64,000 bases of DNA from Mariniplasma anaerobium (lineage in GTDB: Bacteria > Bacillota_I > Bacilli_A > Acholeplasmatales > Acholeplasmataceae). Of this stretch, positions 58,467-64,000 are shown in pieces. A model generated the notes under the pieces. It did no database searches and was not told where the DNA came from. It saw nothing but the letters and a program-made list of their open reading frames with translations. The DNA is taken from contig NZ_AP024412.1 of NCBI RefSeq assembly GCF_016865445.1, forward strand, positions 1 to 64,000, in the 5' to 3' direction. The translations under genes and the position numbers were made by a program. Every line of letters starts with the position of its first letter. The stretch's first letter is position 1.

Positions 58467-59405
58467 ATGAAATTAAAAGTTAAACATTTAATGAAAGATT
58501 TAGGATTGAACATTATTGCTGGTAAAGTAGGATTAGAAAATGAAATAAAAGCTGAAATGCTATCTAGACCAGGTGTAGAGTTAGCAGGCTTTCTTGATTT
58601 TTTTGATAAAGAAAGACTTATATTGATAGGGTCTAAAGAAGATCATTTTATGAATCTTTTACCAAAAGATGTCAAAAGAAAAAGAATCGAAAATATCATG
58701 ATGCAAAAACCACCAGCAATTATCTTTTCTGTCAATGTAGACATAGAGGATTTGTTTATTGAACTTGGTGATAAATATGAAGTTGCTATTGTAAAAAGCG
58801 ATACCAGAACTACAGCTTTAAGTTCTGTATTATATTCATATCTGCATTCAAAACTAGCTCCAAGAACTAGCGTTCATGGTGTCTTAGTTGATATTGATGG
58901 AATGGGAACTTTAATTACTGGTAAATCTGGTATAGGTAAAAGTGAAACAGCTTTAGAACTTATAAAAAGAGGACATATATTAGTAAGTGATGACAGAGTA
59001 GATATTTTTGAGGCTGCACATGGCGTTTTAATAGGTAGCGCACCAAAAATATTAGAAAAATATATTGAAGTTCGTGGCATCGGTATCGTAGATGTTGTAT
59101 CTATGTTTGGTGCAGGCGCTTATAGAGAAACTAAAAAGATTAGATTAGTTGTTGAACTAGAACATTGGGAACAAGGAAAATTTTATGATCGATTAGGTAT
59201 TGAAACTCAAAAAGTTAAATTTTTTGATACTGAAATTGCTAAAATTACAATTCCTGTTCTACCAGGACGAAATGTTGCGACATTAGTTGAAAGTGCTGCA
59301 ATGAATCAAAAACTAAAATTTTTAGGATATAATGCTGCAAAAGAATTAACAGAAGCAGTATCAAAAAAAGCAAGAAGAGATAGAAGGGATGAAGAGGATG
59401 ATTGA
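58467..59405 (+). CDS. hprK: HPr kinase/phosphorylase
   Basis: A bifunctional enzyme that phosphorylates HPr at a regulatory serine and reverses it, linking sugar state to transport and catabolite control. The Walker A is GKSGIGKSETALELIKRGH (about 152-170), with LVSDDRVDI and the family signature EVRGIGIVDVVSMFG. The N-terminal domain (1-130) is of normal length; total 312. PpaX, which removes pyrophosphate made by the phosphorylase reaction, is two genes downstream. Confidence 0.96.
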   Translation: MKLKVKHLMKDLGLNIIAGKVGLENEIKAEMLSRPGVELAGFLDFFDKERLILIGSKEDHFMNLLPKDVKRKRIENIMMQKPPAIIFSVNVDIEDLFIELGDKYEVAIVKSDTRTTALSSVLYSYLHSKLAPRTSVHGVLVDIDGMGTLITGKSGIGKSETALELIKRGHILVSDDRVDIFEAAHGVLIGSAPKILEKYIEVRGIGIVDVVSMFGAGAYRETKKIRLVVELEHWEQGKFYDRLGIETQKVKFFDTEIAKITIPVLPGRNVATLVESAAMNQKLKFLGYNAAKELTEAVSKKARRDRRDEEDD

Positions 59406-60357
59406 TTACTTAAAGAAAAATAAACAAGGCATATACCTTTATGGAGGATCATTACTAGCATTTATTCTATTGATTATTCTAGCTGTTAGTTCACTTAATG
59501 GTTCACCACTTGATTCAACTATAAATCAATTTGATAATAAAACAGCTTTAGATTTAGGATTTGCAACTATCGCATGGTATGCGATATTCATCTTAACGGG
59601 AATCGTTATTGGGGCTACATTATCATATTTTGAATTTAAAAAAGTTGGATGGGATACAGAAAAACTATTTGATGGACTCTTATTTGGAGTTCCACTATCT
59701 ATCATAGGTGCAAGATTATATTATGTGATATTTGATCCTAATCCACATTATGAAACCTTTATGGATGTTATTAACATCACAAATGGTGGACTTGCAATCC
59801 ATGGAGCTGTTATTACTGCATTAGTATTTCTTATCTTTTTTACAAAGAAAAAGAAAATAGACTTTTGGGTTATGGCAGATATGATTGCAATTGGCTTTTT
59901 AGTAGGACAAATTGTAGGACGTTGGGGTAACTTTATGAATGGTGAGGCCCATGGTCCTGTCATTGAAAGTCAGTTTATCTTAAATATATTACCTAATTTT
60001 ATAAAAACTAATATGACGACTTCAACAGGCACGATCATTCATCCAACATTCTTTTATGAAGGATTATGGAACTTTACAGGGTTAGTATTCTTGTTAATTA
60101 CAAGAAGATTTAAACTCTTTAAAGTTGGAGATATGATTGGACTGTACTTAATATGGTATGGTTTAGGCAGGGGTTTAATTATTGAGCCACTTAGAACTGA
60201 TCCACTTTATATATTTGGATTAAAAGCAAATATCGTTTTATCATTATCATTATTTGCAGGCGGAGGCGTACTTTTACTTATTTTAAAGAGAATCATATTT
60301 AAAGATCAAAAATACTATAAAGAAATGTTGGTGACGCATGAAGACAATCCTATTTGA
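59398..60357 (+). CDS. lgt: Prolipoprotein diacylglyceryl transferase Lgt
   Basis: It attaches diacylglycerol from phosphatidylglycerol to the lipobox cysteine of lipoproteins such as MetQ. About seven membrane segments. Signature GRWGNFMNGEAHGPV (about 178-192) and the catalytic-region NGGLAIHGA. Length 319 from ATG 59398, which has AAGGG at 9 bases; ATG 59389 would abut that site. It overlaps hprK by 8 bases and ppaX by 20. A C-terminal basic tail follows the last helix. Confidence 0.95.
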   Translation: MIDYLKKNKQGIYLYGGSLLAFILLIILAVSSLNGSPLDSTINQFDNKTALDLGFATIAWYAIFILTGIVIGATLSYFEFKKVGWDTEKLFDGLLFGVPLSIIGARLYYVIFDPNPHYETFMDVINITNGGLAIHGAVITALVFLIFFTKKKKIDFWVMADMIAIGFLVGQIVGRWGNFMNGEAHGPVIESQFILNILPNFIKTNMTTSTGTIIHPTFFYEGLWNFTGLVFLLITRRFKLFKVGDMIGLYLIWYGLGRGLIIEPLRTDPLYIFGLKANIVLSLSLFAGGGVLLLILKRIIFKDQKYYKEMLVTHEDNPI

Positions 60358-60970
60358 TTTAGATGGTACGTTAATTCAAACACCCACAATCATTTTAGAG
60401 GCATTTAAACAAACATTTGAAACACATTTAAAAGAAGTAGAATTGAGCGAAAAAGAATTATCTAATTTTCTTGGACAGACACTATGGCAAACATTTGAGT
60501 TTTACACAGATGATAAAGATTTAGTTAATGAGATGATAGATCATTATAGAAATGTTTCTAATATGATGATTGAAGAAGGATTAAAAGCATATCCTAACGC
60601 AAAGAAAACAATTCTATATTTAAAAAATCAAGGATGTAAAATTGGTGTTGTTACATCAAAATTAAAAGATGTTGCAACATATCATTTAAAATTAACAAAT
60701 CTATTTGAAGATGTTGATTTGATCGTGGGATATGATGATGTAAAAAATCATAAACCCAATCCAGATCCACTCTTAAAAGCAATAGAATTGCTTAATGTTA
60801 AAAAAGAAGATACATTATATGTTGGTGATCATGAAAATGATATCAAAGCAGCAAAAAAAGCTGGTATTGAAAGTTGTGCAGTTACTTATTCATCTAGACT
60901 ACATGAAATGCTTTTGGAACAACCAGAATATGTTATCGATAATTTAGATAATCTTAGAGATATAATATAA
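60338..60970 (+). CDS. HAD-family phosphatase, PpaX-like pyrophosphatase
   Basis: A 210-residue HAD hydrolase. Motif I is LFDLDGTLIQT, motif II VVTSK, motif III lysine NHKPNPDP and motif IV YVGDHENDIKAAKKAG. It follows hprK-lgt as PpaX does in Bacillus, where it removes pyrophosphate from the HPr(Ser-P) phosphorylase reaction. A phosphoglycolate phosphatase is the main alternative, as the two are hard to separate by sequence. The start overlaps lgt by 20 bases, TTGGTGACGC serving as ribosome site. Confidence 0.85.
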   Translation: MKTILFDLDGTLIQTPTIILEAFKQTFETHLKEVELSEKELSNFLGQTLWQTFEFYTDDKDLVNEMIDHYRNVSNMMIEEGLKAYPNAKKTILYLKNQGCKIGVVTSKLKDVATYHLKLTNLFEDVDLIVGYDDVKNHKPNPDPLLKAIELLNVKKEDTLYVGDHENDIKAAKKAGIESCAVTYSSRLHEMLLEQPEYVIDNLDNLRDII

Positions 60971-61001
60971 ATAAAAAAAAGTTATAAGGAGATATAAAAA
61001 A

Positions 61002-61919
61002 ATGTTATATGATGTTTTAATCATTGGTGCAGGCCCAGCAGGGATCACTGCAGCGATTTACGCTAAGAGAGCAAATTTAAAGGTTGCTATGTTTGAAAGA
61101 GATACTCCAGGTGGACAATTATCAAAATATAATGAAATTGAAAACTATACGGGTGCTAAAAAAGTTGCTGGATATGAATTAGCAACAATGATGATTGATC
61201 ATGCATATGATCTAGATATCGAAGTTATATATGATGAAGTTACTAAAGTTGAATTAGATGGAAATGTTAAAAAATTAATTACACCAAATAAAACATATGA
61301 ATCAAAAGCTTTAATCGTTGCTACAGGAAACATACCTAGAAGATTAGGTGTAGAAAACGAAGATGCGCTTGCAATGAATGGCATTAGCTGGTGTGCTATA
61401 TGCGATGGTCCATTATATAAAGACCGTAAAGTAGTAGTTGTTGGTGGCGGAAATAGTGCTGTTGAAGAAGCAAGTTATCTTGCTACATTAGCAACTCATG
61501 TCACTGTTGTTCAAAATTTAGCTGATTTAACTGCTGACCCTAAAGCCCAAGATATTTTAAGAGCAATGAAAAATGTAGATATTAAATATTCAACATTGGT
61601 ATCAAAATTCTTAAAAGATGATAAAGGATTAACTGGTGTTGTTATTAAATCAGATGTTGATGGTAAAGAAGAAACAATCGCAGCAGACGGTGTATTTGAA
61701 TATGTAGGATTAACACCTGTTACTGATATGGTTAAAGATTTAGGTGTTACCAATAAATATGGATACATTGAAGCTAATGAAAAAATGCAAACTAAAGTAG
61801 ATGGTGTTTTTGCAGCTGGTGATGTTATTGTAAAACAAATAAGACAAGTTGTTACTGCAACTGCAGATGGTGCAATTGCAGCACAAAATGTTTTAAGATA
61901 TTTAGAAACTTGGAAGTAA
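61002..61919 (+). CDS. trxB: Thioredoxin reductase
   Basis: A FAD/NADPH enzyme that reduces thioredoxin. FAD motif VLIIGAGPAGITAAIYA, redox pair SWCAICDGPLYK, NADPH motif VVVGGGNSAVEEA, and C-terminal GVFAAGDVIVKQIRQVVTATADGAIAA. Length 305. ATG 61002 follows AAGGAGATAT. It lies 31 bases after ppaX without a terminator, so it may be in the same message; whiA begins 1 base after its stop. Confidence 0.95.
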   Translation: MLYDVLIIGAGPAGITAAIYAKRANLKVAMFERDTPGGQLSKYNEIENYTGAKKVAGYELATMMIDHAYDLDIEVIYDEVTKVELDGNVKKLITPNKTYESKALIVATGNIPRRLGVENEDALAMNGISWCAICDGPLYKDRKVVVVGGGNSAVEEASYLATLATHVTVVQNLADLTADPKAQDILRAMKNVDIKYSTLVSKFLKDDKGLTGVVIKSDVDGKEETIAADGVFEYVGLTPVTDMVKDLGVTNKYGYIEANEKMQTKVDGVFAAGDVIVKQIRQVVTATADGAIAAQNVLRYLETWK

Positions 61920-61920
61920 G

Positions 61921-62862
61921 ATGAGTTTTGCTAAAATTGTAAAAGAAGAACTAGTATCTATTCCTATAGATCTAGAAGGACAATTAGCTGAATTTTCAGC
62001 TTTCCTAAATCTTCATACGGAATTTCATATTGAAAACAAACTGAAAATGTTAGATTTCAAAACGAATAACCCAACCGTTGCAAAACGGTTTTTACAATTG
62101 GTAAGAACACTATATCAAGCAGAAACTTCTTTAATTACACAGCAACAAAAAAAATTAAATCAAAGACAAACCATTATCATTCGCATTCAATCTAAAGTTG
62201 AAGATATTGTTAATGAACATGGCTTGCTAGAAGATTCTATTGAAAATCAAAGATTATTGACACAATCTCCAGAAGCTAAAAGAGCATATTTAAGAGCTGC
62301 GTTTTTAGCTAGTGGATCTGTCAATCATCCAAAAACTGCAGAATATCATTTAGAGATTTATACACCTGATGCAGATCGTATTATATTTATCCAACAAGTG
62401 ATGAACGCATTTGATTTAAATGCTAGAGTCACTAAAAGAAGAAATGGGTATATCGCATATCTTAAAGATGCTGAAGGTATTAGTGATTTTCTACAAGTTG
62501 TTGGTGCACAAAACTCGGTATTTAAATTTGAAGATATAAGAATCAAAAGAGATTTTAATAATTCAATCAATCGAGTGATGAATTGCGAGATTGCAAATGA
62601 GAAAAAAACAATAGTTGCAGCAAATCAACAAATTAGAGATATCGAATTAATTGAAACATATATTCCAGAAAAACATATACCAGAAAAAATAAAACAAATT
62701 ATGGAATTAAGAAAAGAAAATCCAGACATCTCATTAAGAGAACTCAGTGATTTATATGAAGATCAATATAAAGAGAATTTGAGTAAATCAGGCTTGAATC
62801 ATAGATTTGCCAAGATTAAACAAATGGCAGATCAAATTAGAGAAAGCAGGAACTCCAAATGA
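61921..62862 (+). CDS. whiA: WhiA regulator (LAGLIDADG-like plus HTH)
   Basis: WhiA is a DNA-binding protein of Gram-positive bacteria linked to cell division and sporulation in some. The N-terminal half is a degraded homing-endonuclease fold (SFAKIVKEELVSI, then AKRAYLRAAFLASGSVNHP) and the C-terminal is a helix-turn-helix (LMELRKENPDISLRELSDLYE region, LSKSGLNHRFAKI). Length 313. It normally follows yvcJ-yvcK; here neither is present and it is between trxB and acpS. The stop TGA overlaps acpS. Confidence 0.93.
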   Translation: MSFAKIVKEELVSIPIDLEGQLAEFSAFLNLHTEFHIENKLKMLDFKTNNPTVAKRFLQLVRTLYQAETSLITQQQKKLNQRQTIIIRIQSKVEDIVNEHGLLEDSIENQRLLTQSPEAKRAYLRAAFLASGSVNHPKTAEYHLEIYTPDADRIIFIQQVMNAFDLNARVTKRRNGYIAYLKDAEGISDFLQVVGAQNSVFKFEDIRIKRDFNNSINRVMNCEIANEKKTIVAANQQIRDIELIETYIPEKHIPEKIKQIMELRKENPDISLRELSDLYEDQYKENLSKSGLNHRFAKIKQMADQIRESRNSK

Positions 62863-63212
62863 TTTTAGGAATCGGTATAGATTTAGTTGAGCTTAATCGA
62901 ATCAAGGAACTTATTAATGAACGCTTTATCAATCGTATATTGAGTTTAGAAGAACAATTGATATATAAGGGCATAACTAACGACAAAGTTAAACTAAGCT
63001 TTGTAGGCGGAAGATTTGCGGCTAAAGAGGCAATCTTTAAAGCTATATCTAAAGGTGACGGGTCTGCAAATTATACGGATTTCTCAATTTTGAATGATGA
63101 AAATGGAAAACCATATGTATCATCTAAATATATTGAAAATAAAACAATACATATAACAATAACGCACACAGATGCTTATGCGATGAGTTATTGTGTTATC
63201 GAACAAAATTAA
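62859..63212 (+). CDS. acpS: Holo-[acyl-carrier-protein] synthase AcpS
   Basis: It transfers 4'-phosphopantetheine from CoA to acyl carrier protein. Motifs: GIGIDLVELNRIKEL near the start with the metal-binding D8, FVGGRFAAKEAIFKAI (about 48-63) and ITITHTDAYAMSYCVI. Length 117. It overlaps whiA by 4 bases. An ACP-dependent acyl pathway is implied, alongside exogenous fatty acid use by the DegV protein. Confidence 0.95.
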   Translation: MILGIGIDLVELNRIKELINERFINRILSLEEQLIYKGITNDKVKLSFVGGRFAAKEAIFKAISKGDGSANYTDFSILNDENGKPYVSSKYIENKTIHITITHTDAYAMSYCVIEQN

Positions 63213-63258
63213 AGTGAAAGATTATAATATCTTGATATTTACATATTTAAACAAATGG

Positions 63259-63287
63259 TTGTATTTTTAACGAATATTAGGTATAAT
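63259..63287 (+). promoter_or_regulatory. Promoter of the final membrane-protein gene
   Basis: TTGTAT (63259-63264), 17-bp spacer, TATAAT (63282-63287), 24 bases before ATG 63312. Confidence 0.75.
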
Positions 63288-63311
63288 TTTCTATGAATAG
63301 GATGTGAAAAC

Positions 63312-63983
63312 ATGGCGAAAAAACAAAATAAAAACGCAAAGAACAGAAAAAAAGTAAACTCGAAAACAAACGTACAAGCAAAACCAAAAGCCAATCAAAC
63401 TAAAAAAGCTACAATGATTCCAGTAAATACTAAAAGAGAACCATCAAAAAGTGAAATCAAGTTTTTCAGAATTGGTATAGCAATCATAGCTCTAGGATTA
63501 GTAGTTGCAGCTATTGTAATGATTGTTAATAATTATATGACTCAAGAAGATGTTGATCCATATGCTGATTATAATCAACTTCAAACAGAAGAGTTAGTAG
63601 CAATTACAAAATATGTAAATGATACAACTTATGGAGATCTAGATTATTTCATTGGTAAATCACAATATGAAGATTTAAGAGTTATCTTAAATCAATATGA
63701 TGTATTCTATTTTTATTTTTATCACAGTTCTGATCTTAATGAAGAGATACAAACTGAAATTGATAAACTAGAAGATATTATAGATTCTCCATTATTATTT
63801 ATTGATTTAGATGCTTCAGAAAATATTATTTTACTAGAAGATACAAATTTAACACACTTAAATTTGAATGCTGACGATAATGATATGTTACTAGTATATG
63901 ATATGCAACCAGAAAGTATTGAAGATTTCTTTATGCTTTATACTGACGTTGAAGATATTATTGAACAATTAGGTAATTTATAA
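63312..63983 (+). CDS. Single-span membrane protein with cysteine-less thioredoxin-like outer domain
   Basis: A 223-residue protein. The first 50 residues are cytoplasmic, very rich in K, N and Q. One helix follows at about 53-73 (IGIAIIALGLVVAAIVMIV). The outer domain is acidic. The segment YDVFYFYFYHSSDLNEE followed by a helix, then PLLFIDLDAS and DMLLVYDM, gives a beta-alpha-beta order like thioredoxin, with HSSDL where C-x2-C would be. No cysteine is present, so no redox role is expected. Family not recognised. It has its own promoter and a terminator. Confidence 0.75.
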   Translation: MAKKQNKNAKNRKKVNSKTNVQAKPKANQTKKATMIPVNTKREPSKSEIKFFRIGIAIIALGLVVAAIVMIVNNYMTQEDVDPYADYNQLQTEELVAITKYVNDTTYGDLDYFIGKSQYEDLRVILNQYDVFYFYFYHSSDLNEEIQTEIDKLEDIIDSPLLFIDLDASENIILLEDTNLTHLNLNADDNDMLLVYDMQPESIEDFFMLYTDVEDIIEQLGNL

Positions 63984-64000
63984 AAGGGCTGTGCCCTTTT
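63982..64000 (+). terminator. Terminator at the window end
   Basis: AAAAGGGC (63982-63989) and GCCCTTTT (63993-64000) around a TGT loop. The T run may extend beyond the window. Confidence 0.85.

Overview
The window is strongly AT-rich and gene-dense, and it begins at the replication-initiation end of a chromosome: dnaA, dnaN, a YaaA-type S4 gene, recF, gyrB and gyrA, all on the + strand. TGA ends many genes (recF, metN, prs, whiA) and Trp is always TGG, so the standard bacterial code applies. This excludes Mycoplasma and Spiroplasma. AT-richness, one dominant strand, SpoVG/WhiA/RNase M5/HPr kinase and the absence of any peptidoglycan-synthesis gene fit an Acholeplasma-like mollicute or a close low-GC Firmicute relative. 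The species cannot be fixed from this window.

Layout. 1-8.7 kb: replication start and gyrase, with DnaA-box-like sites on both sides of dnaA. 8.7-11.4 kb: a SAM-I (S-box) riboswitch controlling the metNIQ methionine transporter. 11.5-17.0 kb: an envelope block with an LtaS-like phosphoglycerol transferase, a DUF1361 membrane protein, undecaprenyl-diphosphatase UppP and a divergent DUF368 (PopT-type) carrier-lipid translocase, then galU. 17.0-18.5 kb: a serine T-box and serS. 18.6-21.7 kb: a two-component system, a convergent HIT gene and stand-alone pduL. 21.7-31.8 kb: housekeeping operons (HD hydrolase, rnmV, rsmA, ispE, spoVG, prs, pth, mfd, an aminotransferase).

31.8-36.3 kb: a c-di-AMP synthase operon in which cdaA is followed not by cdaR/glmM but by a 58-residue membrane protein and a membrane PAS-PAS-degenerate-GGDEF protein, then 5-formyl-THF cyclo-ligase, an IspD-IspF fusion and yutD. 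36.4-40.9 kb: nfu, degV, flavodoxin, an alpha/beta hydrolase, a two-gene module of an XRE regulator plus a small protein sharing a 28-29-residue repeat, and a MerR/TipAS regulator with a textbook 19-bp-spacer promoter. 41-47 kb: S1 protein, pgi, the t6A cluster tsaE-tsaB-rimI-tsaD, and a 560-residue membrane-anchored protein with an internal duplication. 47-58 kb: a methyltransferase, glnS, pcrA, a shortened UvrD-type paralogue, ligA and uvrA. 58-64 kb: a membrane protein, hprK-lgt-ppaX, trxB, whiA, acpS and a membrane protein whose outer domain looks like a cysteine-less thioredoxin fold.

Genes work together in several blocks: DNA replication and repair (dnaA-gyrA; mfd; pcrA-ligA-uvrA), methionine uptake under SAM control, isoprenoid synthesis by the MEP route (ispE, ispDF) linked to carrier-lipid recycling (uppP, DUF368), tRNA t6A modification, and lipoprotein and carbon-regulation functions (lgt, hprK, ppaX). 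No gap exceeds 300 bases. No rRNA, tRNA, CRISPR array, insertion sequence or prophage was seen. The least conventional parts are the cdaA operon, the XRE/repeat-protein module, the carrier-lipid block and the compact helicase.
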